This document shows positions 15,312-22,913 of a DNA stretch of 64,000 nucleotides, piece by piece. The position numbers were made by a program, and so were the translations under genes. This DNA comes from Roseimicrobium sp. ORNL1 (lineage in GTDB: Bacteria; Verrucomicrobiota; Verrucomicrobiia; Verrucomicrobiales; Verrucomicrobiaceae), in the NCBI RefSeq assembly GCF_011044495.1, contig NZ_CP049143.1:2108001-2172000 (forward strand), written 5' to 3'. Every line of letters begins with the position of its first letter. Position 1 is the stretch's first letter. Below the pieces are notes generated by a model. That model was not told where the DNA came from, did no database searches, and saw nothing but the letters and a program-made list of their open reading frames with translations.

Positions 15312-17051
15312 ATGCCCCGTCTCTGCCGCCTCGCCTTCTGGTATTGCCTGCTCGCCGCCCTAGTTCCTGTCACCCTCCTTGCCGGAGCTGTCTCCAAGCC
15401 TTTGCCAAAGCTCGATGTCCCAGGCGTTCGCGAAGAGCACGTGATGATCCCCATGAGGGACGGCGTGAAGCTCTCCGCATACCTCTATTTCCCGGAGTCC
15501 GCTTCGCAGGAAAAGCTGCCCGCCCTCTTTGAGCAGCGTTACGCAGAAATCACCGGCCTGGGCACGCGGAAGGCCGCGGCGTCACTGGCGGCTCAGGGCT
15601 TCGTGGTGGCCATGGTGAACTACCGCGGCACCCATGAGAGCGAGGGCGTCTGGGTGAGTTACCGCGCCACCCAGTGGGGGAAGGAGCGCGATGGCTGGGA
15701 TGTGTGCGAGTGGCTCGCGACCCAGCCGTGGAGCACGGGGAAAATCGGCACCTTCGGCAGCTCGCAGGGTGGCTATGTGCAGAACTATCTCGCCGTCACG
15801 CAGCCTCCCCACCTGGTGGCCCAGTACATGGTGGACACCGGATTGAGCCTCTTCCACGAAGGCTACCGCCTCGGCGGCGCCACACGTCCGGAGCGCTACA
15901 AGGCCATGGGCAAGGTGGCAAGCAACTACGCCGACCATGAGGCCCTGCTCAAGACATGGGACCGCCATCCGGACTACGACGGCTATTGGAGGGCAGAGGA
16001 CTGCAAACCCTACTTCGGCAAGATGAACGTGCCCTGCTTCACCATCGGAAGCTGGTATGACTTCATGAATCAGGGCAGCATCATGAGCTTCCAGGGAAGG
16101 CAGAAACTCGGCGGCCCAAAGTCCCGCGACAATCAATGGCTGCTGCTCGGCCCGTGGCTCCATGGACGCCTCAACAAAGGCAGCAAGGTGGGTGAGCTCA
16201 CCTACCCGGAGAATGCGACGTGGCCGGAGCTGGAACACATGACCCGCTGGTTCAACTACTGGCTCAAGGGTGAAGCGAACGGCATTGAAAAGGAACCCAA
16301 GGCCCGCTGGTATGTGATGGGCGCGACGGGCGAGAATGGCTCTCCCGGAAACACGTGGAGCGAAGCTGCCGATTGGCCACCTGCCCTGAAGGAGAAACGC
16401 CTCTTCTTGAATGCCGATGGTCTGCTGGGCATGCGACGCAGCAATGCGGTGGGTTCACGCACGAGCTATGCCAGCGATCCGCGCAAGCCCATGAATATTC
16501 CCGGCACCTCATTCCCCGGTGCGAAGGATGCGAGTGCTTTCGAGCAGCAAGCCGAAGTGCGTACTTGGACCACCGAGCCTCTCACCGAGCCCATGGAGTG
16601 GACCGGTGAAGTGAAGGCAGAGCTGTACATCTCCTCCACGGCACCGGACACCGACTTCATCGTGCGCGTGAGTGACGTGTATCCGGACGGCCGCAGCATG
16701 CTGCTCATGGATTACCCCATGCGCGCCCGCTACCGCGATGGCTTCGACAAGCAACGCCTCCTCACGCCGACCAATGCTGAGGCACTCGCCACACGCAACG
16801 ATCCCCGCACCGATGAAATAGCGAAGCTCAGCATGCACGTCGGCTGGACGAGCATCATCTTCAACAAAGGCCACCGCATCCGCATCACCATCGCCAGCAC
16901 CGGCGCCCCTTTGTATGAGCCCAACAATCAAACCGGTGGACGGCAGACGATGGATTGGATGAAGGACACGCAGACTGCCATCAATACCATCTGGCATGAT
17001 CGCGCACGTCCCTCGTGCCTTCGTGTGCCGTTGCGAGTGGTGGGGAAGTAG
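15312..17051 (+). CDS. Secreted CocE/NonD family hydrolase (X-Pro dipeptidyl-peptidase S15-like)
   Basis: The product is 579 residues. An N-terminal signal peptide (LAFWYCLLAALVPVTLLAGA) is followed by the alpha/beta hydrolase fold MIPMRDGVKLSAYLYFPE. The nucleophile elbow is FGSSQGG (Ser151). WYDFMNQG holds the candidate Asp and LLGPWLHG the candidate His. The C-terminal third is the PepX_C-type jelly roll (TEPMEWTGEVKAELYISSTA, DTDFIVRVSDVYPDGRS). The family hydrolyses acyl, ester or amide bonds (cocaine esterase, X-Pro peptidase, glutaryl acylase); the substrate here is unknown. Export to the periplasm is expected. Confidence 0.9.
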   Translation: MPRLCRLAFWYCLLAALVPVTLLAGAVSKPLPKLDVPGVREEHVMIPMRDGVKLSAYLYFPESASQEKLPALFEQRYAEITGLGTRKAAASLAAQGFVVAMVNYRGTHESEGVWVSYRATQWGKERDGWDVCEWLATQPWSTGKIGTFGSSQGGYVQNYLAVTQPPHLVAQYMVDTGLSLFHEGYRLGGATRPERYKAMGKVASNYADHEALLKTWDRHPDYDGYWRAEDCKPYFGKMNVPCFTIGSWYDFMNQGSIMSFQGRQKLGGPKSRDNQWLLLGPWLHGRLNKGSKVGELTYPENATWPELEHMTRWFNYWLKGEANGIEKEPKARWYVMGATGENGSPGNTWSEAADWPPALKEKRLFLNADGLLGMRRSNAVGSRTSYASDPRKPMNIPGTSFPGAKDASAFEQQAEVRTWTTEPLTEPMEWTGEVKAELYISSTAPDTDFIVRVSDVYPDGRSMLLMDYPMRARYRDGFDKQRLLTPTNAEALATRNDPRTDEIAKLSMHVGWTSIIFNKGHRIRITIASTGAPLYEPNNQTGGRQTMDWMKDTQTAINTIWHDRARPSCLRVPLRVVGK

Positions 17052-17061
17052 GATGATGTAA

Positions 17062-17085
17062 TGCCCATGCAAAGGAGCATGGGCA
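17062..17085. terminator. Bidirectional hairpin between CocE-type gene and metX
   Basis: A perfect 9-bp stem, TGCCCATGC / GCATGGGCA, has the loop AAAGGA. It fills the 39-bp gap between two convergent genes. There is no long U-tract on either side, but position and symmetry suit a shared terminator. Confidence 0.6.
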
Positions 17086-17090
17086 CGCCC

Positions 17091-18314
17091 CTACAGCCCC
17101 AGATTATCCCCTTCCCACGCCGCATCTGTCGTCACCCCACGCTTCAGCGTGTAGGCCAGGTGCGGCGTGTACAGTGCCGGCTCCAGCAGGAAGGAGTCAT
17201 GCCCCTTCTCTGAGTGCACGGTGATATGCATGTTTGATACTCCGGCCTGCTCCAGCCAGCGTACAAGCTCGGCCTGCTCTTCCGGATAGAAACAGAAATC
17301 CGAGTCGATGCTGAAGACCAGCCAGTGATGTCCAGCCTTCCGGCTGATGGCGAAGAGCTCGCCGTGATTGTCCAATCCGGCATCACGCAGTGGATCGTAG
17401 CGCAGCCACATGTCGCAGATGCGCAGGTACGTGTTGGCATCGAAGCGCTTCACGAACTTCTTTCCCTGGTGGAGCATGTAGCTCTCCACATTGTGGCCCA
17501 CCTTGTACCAGGCGAGGCGGTCGCTGGCCTGCATCACATCTCCACGCGCGCGGCGTTCGATGGCATCCAGGTGCACAAACGTCTTGTGTGAGATCATGCG
17601 CGCCAGTGCCAGACCATACTCTGGCTCCGGGCCGCCGTAGAAATCGCCGCCCTTGAAGTGCGGATCGTTTTCAATCGCCATCACCTGCTCGAATACGCCA
17701 AGGCGCGAGAGCACCGTGGTCTTCATGCCGCTGGCGATGGAGACGACGAGGCGCACACGCTCGGGGAAGAGGGACGCGAAGTTCAGCGTCATCATGCCAC
17801 CCACCGAAGGCCCAATCACCGCATGCAGTTTCTCGATGCCAAGGAGGTCGAGCAGCCGTGCTTGGGAACGTACCACGTCCGCCGTGCTCACCTGTGGGAA
17901 GGCTGCGCCATACGGCTTGCCGGTCTTGGGGTTGGTGGATGCCGGTCCCGTGCTGCCGTAGCAGCCTCCGGGGAAGTTTGCGCAGACAATGAAGAACTTG
18001 TCCGTGTCCAGCGCCTTGCCTGGCCCGATGAAAAGCTCCCACCACCCACGATGGCAGTCCTCCGTCCATCGGCCATTGGTGCCCGGCACGGTAGGGCAGT
18101 ACCCGGCGGCATGTTGATTGCCGGAGAGGGCGTGGAAAAGGAGGATGCCGTTGGTCTTGTCCGTGTTGAGCGTACCGTAGGTCTCGTAGGCCAGCGTCAG
18201 GTCATCCAGCTCCATCCCGCAGGTGAAGCGGAACGGATTTTCAGGAGTGGCCACACGCGCGAACTGCGCCTGGGTCGTATTGCTGGGAGGGACGGCCATG
18301 GGGATGACAAACAT
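17091..18314 (-). CDS. metX: Homoserine O-acyltransferase (MetX)
   Basis: The product is 407 residues from ATG 18314; ATG 18299 (MAVPPSN) is also plausible. The alpha/beta hydrolase family shows LLFHALSGNQHAAG, the oxyanion-region FPGGCYGSTGPAS, the nucleophile elbow VIGPSVGGMM (Ser170), the acid in VFSIDSDFCFYPEEQ and the base in KGHDSFLLE. MetX activates homoserine with acetyl- or succinyl-CoA for methionine synthesis; the acyl donor cannot be fixed by eye. The elbow reads GPSVGG where many homologues have GGSMGG. No metY or metW neighbour follows, and no SAM riboswitch is recognisable upstream. Confidence 0.92.
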   Translation of the reverse strand: MFVIPMAVPPSNTTQAQFARVATPENPFRFTCGMELDDLTLAYETYGTLNTDKTNGILLFHALSGNQHAAGYCPTVPGTNGRWTEDCHRGWWELFIGPGKALDTDKFFIVCANFPGGCYGSTGPASTNPKTGKPYGAAFPQVSTADVVRSQARLLDLLGIEKLHAVIGPSVGGMMTLNFASLFPERVRLVVSIASGMKTTVLSRLGVFEQVMAIENDPHFKGGDFYGGPEPEYGLALARMISHKTFVHLDAIERRARGDVMQASDRLAWYKVGHNVESYMLHQGKKFVKRFDANTYLRICDMWLRYDPLRDAGLDNHGELFAISRKAGHHWLVFSIDSDFCFYPEEQAELVRWLEQAGVSNMHITVHSEKGHDSFLLEPALYTPHLAYTLKRGVTTDAAWEGDNLGL

Positions 18315-18444
18315 GGCTGCGATGCTCTCACGGGCAAGCGGAATGCTGTCCGCTGCTGGCCCTCAGCCGCGTATGCTTCTTCGAGCATAGACAAAAGTCA
18401 CCACCGCAGTACATTTAATACTCCAGTCTCCTGCGCCGTCAGCC

Positions 18445-19389
18445 ATGGTCGCCATGCAATCCCCAGATGCATCCGAGGACCCCGTCCTGAACGAGGGTGC
18501 CGTGCTGACGGTTTGCTGGACGGAGGAACTACTGCGCAACCTGGACTGGAAGCGTCTCTTGGAGGTCGTCCGCGCCCTATCCGTCTACTCCGGCTACGAG
18601 CCCGGCAGCACCGCGATTGAGCCCACGGGAGCGGCCCAGTTTTTCATCGAAGACCCCAAGGCGCGACAGAAGGGAAGAGCCCTGGTACGGCTCGCCCCGT
18701 GGAGTCGTTGGATGGCCACGGTCGACTGCGTGACCGGCTTTGTGGAGACCCTCGCTGCAGAGGGGCAGATTCCCGGCATCTACATCGCCCCGGCCGGTTC
18801 TACCCCCGGTGCCCAGACCGCGGCCCGGAGCCGGGGGATTCAGCTTCTGGATGCCCGCCTGCTCGCCGCCCGGCTGAATGAGCTGCCGCAGGAGTACAGC
18901 GAGTACTTCCATGACCGGACCGTCTCCGGCGTGGCCACGGTACCTACCTGTCCGATCTGCTTCCGGCCCATGACCAGCGCCGAGGAGCCTGACCCCGGAA
19001 AGGTGAATGTGGATGACCTGCCGGACCTGCGTTACGCCACCCAGGACATCGTGGGCGAACCCATCCACGCCCGCCGCATTGAGGTGCTACAGAGCGGGGA
19101 GGTGCATTTCCTGCGAGAAGTGCGCGCCCAGGACGTGGTGGTGAATGGCGTGGTGAAGGGCGACTTCGTCTGTGACCGCTCCCTCCTCCTGAATCCCGGT
19201 GGCGTGCTCTACGGAAGCGTCGCTGCCCGTTCTGTTCTGGTCCGCCCCGGCGGCGCCCTCAACGGCGAAACCCGCATCCTGCAGGGTCCCCTTGAGCCCA
19301 TCGCCAAACTCGCCCGCCCTTGGGCCTGGCGCTGCGAGCACACCCCCAGCCAGCCCGGCTGTGAGAAGGTGGTGTTCCACCCGCATTGA
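18445..19389 (+). CDS. Degenerate Mrr-like domain fused to a Cys-pair segment and a bactofilin domain
   Basis: The product is 314 residues. Residues about 25-145 resemble the Mrr/restriction-endonuclease-like fold (LDWKRLLEVVRALSVYSGYE ... IPGIYIAPAGSTPGAQ, AARSRGIQLLDARLLAARL). Where active Mrr proteins have QxK, this one reads LVRLAPWSRW, so the catalytic Lys is missing. A short CPICFRPM segment follows near residue 169. Residues about 205-285 form a polymer-forming bactofilin-type beta solenoid (ARRIEVLQSGEVHFLREV, GDFVCDRSLLLNPGG, GSVAARSVLVRPGGALNGE). It is probably a cytoskeletal or membrane-associated scaffold. It is divergent from metX with 130 bp between. Confidence 0.7.
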   Translation: MVAMQSPDASEDPVLNEGAVLTVCWTEELLRNLDWKRLLEVVRALSVYSGYEPGSTAIEPTGAAQFFIEDPKARQKGRALVRLAPWSRWMATVDCVTGFVETLAAEGQIPGIYIAPAGSTPGAQTAARSRGIQLLDARLLAARLNELPQEYSEYFHDRTVSGVATVPTCPICFRPMTSAEEPDPGKVNVDDLPDLRYATQDIVGEPIHARRIEVLQSGEVHFLREVRAQDVVVNGVVKGDFVCDRSLLLNPGGVLYGSVAARSVLVRPGGALNGETRILQGPLEPIAKLARPWAWRCEHTPSQPGCEKVVFHPH

Positions 19390-19413
19390 GTCGGCGCGCA
19401 GATGCAGTGCGGC

Positions 19414-20511
19414 TTACTTGCTGAACATCGTCTCCCTCACCACGCCCTTCAGCAACCGGCCCATGGTGGAGAAGTAGCTGTTGGCGATATCTGAGGTCAG
19501 GAAGGCGAGGTAGACGTCGTTGGAGGGCAGGGGACTGTTCGAGGCAAAGTACACGGGACGGTCGGTGCCGCGGTACTTGGACTTGTGGAAGGACAAGCCC
19601 TTGAAGTTGTAGATCTCGTTGCCGTAGCGCTCGCTGATGGCGAAGAACATCCTCGTGGCCCAGTCATCATTGTAGATGCCTTGCTCCAGCTTCACGAAGG
19701 GGCACATCAGCAGATTCAGCACTTCGATGCCTTCGGGTTTGAAGACATCCATGGCGGTCATGTGGATTGCGGTGGCGAGGCGTCCGTAGCGTTGTTCGTC
19801 GCAGCGCACCGTGTTTGCCGAGTAGCCGAAGGGTTTCCCGTTCCGATACATCGGATCGTAGAACACATAGCCCACGGCCACGCCATCTTTGTCGAAGGCC
19901 ACGAACTTGCGCACGCCGTGTTCAGGCTCATACACCGGCCGGCGCGCATAGACCCAGATCTCGCGATCGTTCACCTTCTTGCCGCCAATCCAGCGGGCGG
20001 AGAGATCGTTGAGCTGATCCTGGGACACGGTGGAGATGTCCACCTCGCGGATGGTGATGCCCTCGCGCTTTGCCTCGTTGCGCGCGCGCTTGATCATGTC
20101 CAGTTCCTTCCAGTTGCCCTTGGTGTTGTAGGACTGGACGTCCAGCACCGGCTCATAGCCCACGGTGTTTGCCTTGAAGCCAATCTGGCGCAGGATGCGC
20201 GCGCACTCCTCGGAGATCACCGCGAAGACCGCGGATGGATTCTCCTTCATGAAGGCCTCGATCAAGGCCCGCATGTTCCCCGGTGCGCAAACCGGATCCG
20301 AAAGAACAATGCGCTTCAGTTTCCGGGCAAAAACCGGATGCGTCACGCTGGTGAAGGAAATGTATCCCAGGTCATGGACGAAGTATTCCATGCCCTGCTG
20401 CAGGGTCGCGTAAGCCAGCGCTTCCGTGCCGTGATTGAGAAAATGCGGAGCAAGCATCCGCCATTTCTCTTCACGGTTGAAGTTCTTTGCATCGGCACCC
20501 AGAATCATCAT
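19414..20511 (-). CDS. DUF2156 protein (MprF C-terminal, aminoacyl-lipid synthase-like acyltransferase)
   Basis: The product is 365 residues from ATG 20511 (a GTG at 20529 is also open). It matches the LPG_synthase_C/DUF2156 domain, a double GNAT fold: FLNHGTEALAYATLQQGMEY near the N-terminus, FAVISEECARILRQIGFKAN and EPVLDVQSYNTKGNWKELDM in the middle, and FVAFDKDGVAVGYVFYDPMY later. In MprF this domain moves an amino acid from aminoacyl-tRNA to phosphatidylglycerol. Here there is no membrane flippase, so it is soluble and the substrate is open. It lies 57 bp downstream of the alpha/beta hydrolase on the same strand. Confidence 0.8.
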   Translation of the reverse strand: MMILGADAKNFNREEKWRMLAPHFLNHGTEALAYATLQQGMEYFVHDLGYISFTSVTHPVFARKLKRIVLSDPVCAPGNMRALIEAFMKENPSAVFAVISEECARILRQIGFKANTVGYEPVLDVQSYNTKGNWKELDMIKRARNEAKREGITIREVDISTVSQDQLNDLSARWIGGKKVNDREIWVYARRPVYEPEHGVRKFVAFDKDGVAVGYVFYDPMYRNGKPFGYSANTVRCDEQRYGRLATAIHMTAMDVFKPEGIEVLNLLMCPFVKLEQGIYNDDWATRMFFAISERYGNEIYNFKGLSFHKSKYRGTDRPVYFASNSPLPSNDVYLAFLTSDIANSYFSTMGRLLKGVVRETMFSK

Positions 20512-20586
20512 GACCTCGACAGAGAACACGGGTGGTGACGGTGCGCAACAACCGTCTGAGAATCGCGCACTAAAACGCAGGATGCA

Positions 20587-21483
20587 TCAAGCAAGATGCT
20601 TGCGCAGCCAGGACGCAGTGAGTTCAAACACACGCTCACGGTTGCGATCCAGATGACCCACATGCCCGTTGCCCGCCACAATCTCAAGGCCCTTCACGCA
20701 CTTCAGGGAGTCGTGCAGGCGATGTGCGGTGCTGATGGGATCAAGTTCATCATCCTCACCCCAAATCACAAGGGTGGGAACCTTGATCTGATCCACGCGT
20801 TTGATGGTATTGACGATAAAAGCCTGGGCGGCGCCGGGCAGTGGGAAGGCCGCGAAGGCACGAAGCTTGCCCGGATCCTTTTGCAGACGCTTGTTGATCT
20901 CAGGGTCGGAAGCCAGCTTCAGGCCATCCAACATGGAGATCAGGGAAATGCGAAGGTGCTTGCCGGTGAAAAGATGCTTGAGGCCGCCAAGGGCAGACAG
21001 GCTGCGCATGAGCACCGAGACACCGAAGGGCAGCGTGTCCATGACGGTGGCATCCAGCGTCACGAGTGCCTTGAGGCGGGTCTCCACCACAGCAGCTTCG
21101 AGAATGGCAGTACCACCGGAGGACAGGCCGAAGGCAGCCACGCGGTGGTTGTCTAGATCGACGCGTTGCTCGGTGAAATCGATGGCGGCCTTGATGTCGG
21201 AGACCCACTCCTTCATCTGGATGCAGTACTCCGGTCCTTCGCTTTCACCATGACCGTGCATGTCCAGCATCAGCGTGGCGATACCCCGGTGTGCGAGGTA
21301 CTCGGCCAGCTCGATGTAGTTTTCCTTAAATTCACCGGCGCCATGGCTGACGATGAGCACCGGGTAGGGCGCTTCTTCGTCTTCCACCGGAAGCTGTAGT
21401 AGACCTTGAATACGTTGCCCGAGTGAGAGGAAGGAAACCTTCTCCCTGCGGGAGTTCATCGTGGTGGTTGGCGCTGCGGTCAT
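20587..21483 (-). CDS. Alpha/beta hydrolase
   Basis: The product is 298 residues with no signal peptide, so it is probably cytoplasmic. It has the classic order: VLIVSHGAGEFKENY (oxyanion region), TLMLDMHGHGESEG, nucleophile elbow AFGLSSGGTAI, then VIWGEDDELDPIS with the acid and VAGNGHVGHLD with the His. It resembles esterase/acylhydrolase types acting on small lipophilic esters. It follows the Phc-like operon after a 150-bp AT-rich gap, so it may have its own promoter. A role in turning over a fatty-acid methyl-ester signal is conceivable but is only inference from position. Confidence 0.85.
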   Translation of the reverse strand: MTAAPTTTMNSRREKVSFLSLGQRIQGLLQLPVEDEEAPYPVLIVSHGAGEFKENYIELAEYLAHRGIATLMLDMHGHGESEGPEYCIQMKEWVSDIKAAIDFTEQRVDLDNHRVAAFGLSSGGTAILEAAVVETRLKALVTLDATVMDTLPFGVSVLMRSLSALGGLKHLFTGKHLRISLISMLDGLKLASDPEINKRLQKDPGKLRAFAAFPLPGAAQAFIVNTIKRVDQIKVPTLVIWGEDDELDPISTAHRLHDSLKCVKGLEIVAGNGHVGHLDRNRERVFELTASWLRKHLA

Positions 21484-21633
21484 CAGGAAGGGATGAAGAT
21501 GATGGCTTCACCCAAACATCAGTTTACGATGCCCTGAATAAATACACAGCTTTTAGAAAAGGTCTAACAATTTCAGGTTTAGCGGAAATAATTCGGAGTT
21601 GATTCCCAAAAGTGAGAACATCCCCAAGGGAGG

Positions 21634-22878
21634 CTAATGAATCGGCAACAGCCTCTCCCACAGCGAGTCATTCATCAGCACCTTGCTTACAAAGTCACGA
21701 GTGGTGAAGGCCTTTGCCCCTTCTGCGGCGGACACTGGTACGGTCACTTCGAGGTTCAGTCCGCCTCTCTCACCGGAGGTGATGCTGCCGCCCAGATGAT
21801 GCGCGATGAGGTGCGCGCCAAGCAAGGCAACTGCTGAGGGATGGAGCCCCTCGGGGCTGTCATAGAAGGGGTCAAACACCGACCGCAGCGAGTCGATGGA
21901 GAGGCCGGGACCGTTGTCCTGGTACTGCACTGTCACCGCGTCAGCACCGCCTTGAGTCGAGGCAGGCTTGACGGAGAGGGTGGCTTTGGCACCCGGGGTG
22001 TCGGCGGTCAGCGCAGCGTCCAACAGCAGGTCGACCAGCTTTCGGAAGGTACCGGCGTCGACATTCACGGCAGGAGCCGAGGCGTCTATCTGGGTGGTGA
22101 GTTCCACGCCCTTCGCTGCTGCTGCGTCTTTCTTGGCCGCTGCAGCCTCTTCCACAATCGATGCCGGATTGCTGGATGCCCCAGCCGCCGCTCCTACACC
22201 TTGCAGATCGCCCAGCAGAGTGCCGACCTGATTCAGGCGCACGCTGATCTGGTCGTGGAAGTCACGCCAGAAGAGAGGATCGCGGAGGCGGTCCTGAGCG
22301 GTATCCACAGGACGCAGGCGTCCGGGCGTCAGTTCCAGGAAGGACTGCACCGCGTGCAGAGGATTATTCAGATCGCGGCTCACGCCGCTGGCGAGCACAC
22401 CGAGGCTGATCACCCGGTCACTGATGAGCACGTTCTGCAGCACGGAGAGCTTCTCACGCAGCAGTTCGTCACGCTCCTGCTGGAGAATGTAGAACTCCAT
22501 GGCGCGGTGCAGGGTGTTGCGCATATCGTCCACCTGCAGGGGCTTGGAGATGTAGCGGAAGATGCTGCCAAGGTTCACCGCATCCACGGTCACGCCGAAG
22601 TCAGCATAGGCGGTGATGAGCATGCGCACGAGGCGGGGCCGCAACTGGCGGGCGCGCTCCAGAAGGTGCACTCCCTTCTCGCCCGGCATGCGCTGGTCCG
22701 TGATGAGCACGCCCAGTTCGTCACCCTTTTCCTCGATGATCCTCAGGCCATCCGCAGCGTTGTTCGCGGTGAGGATCTTGAATTCTCGGCCAAAGGTTTT
22801 TTCGAAGTACTTCAAGGCCATCTCCTCGTCATCGACGTAGAGGACGGTGTAGCGCTTCATATCGTAGAAGTTGTGCAT
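21634..22878 (-). CDS. PhcQ-like protein: receiver domain plus histidine-less kinase module
   Basis: The product is 414 residues. Residues about 8-125 are a receiver domain with VLYVDDEE, phospho-acceptor D61 in LITDQRMP, and a Lys in YISKPL. A coiled linker leads to a DHp-like helix GVLASGVSRDLNNPLHAV, in which the usual His of the GVAHEINNPL-type motif is Arg168. The ATPase part keeps DNGPG but the N-box Asn is replaced (LLLDAAL) and the G2 region is weak. It therefore looks like a pseudokinase output of the receiver. Domain order and position after the fused PhcSR-like kinase match PhcQ of the Ralstonia phcBSRQ operon. The gap to the upstream gene is 35 bp. Confidence 0.75.
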   Translation of the reverse strand: MHNFYDMKRYTVLYVDDEEMALKYFEKTFGREFKILTANNAADGLRIIEEKGDELGVLITDQRMPGEKGVHLLERARQLRPRLVRMLITAYADFGVTVDAVNLGSIFRYISKPLQVDDMRNTLHRAMEFYILQQERDELLREKLSVLQNVLISDRVISLGVLASGVSRDLNNPLHAVQSFLELTPGRLRPVDTAQDRLRDPLFWRDFHDQISVRLNQVGTLLGDLQGVGAAAGASSNPASIVEEAAAAKKDAAAAKGVELTTQIDASAPAVNVDAGTFRKLVDLLLDAALTADTPGAKATLSVKPASTQGGADAVTVQYQDNGPGLSIDSLRSVFDPFYDSPEGLHPSAVALLGAHLIAHHLGGSITSGERGGLNLEVTVPVSAAEGAKAFTTRDFVSKVLMNDSLWERLLPIH

Positions 22879-22913
22879 GGCGTCGTGGGTTGCTCGGGCG
22901 GTTTTTCGGGGGG

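Noticed and set aside
18315-18444. SAM riboswitch upstream of metX
   Set aside because: Only a short local hairpin (ATGCT...AGCAT near 18372) is visible; no SAM-I or SAM-II fold could be drawn.
18445-18880. Active Mrr-type restriction endonuclease
   Set aside because: The catalytic Lys of the QxK motif is absent and the domain is fused to a bactofilin; no methyltransferase is nearby.
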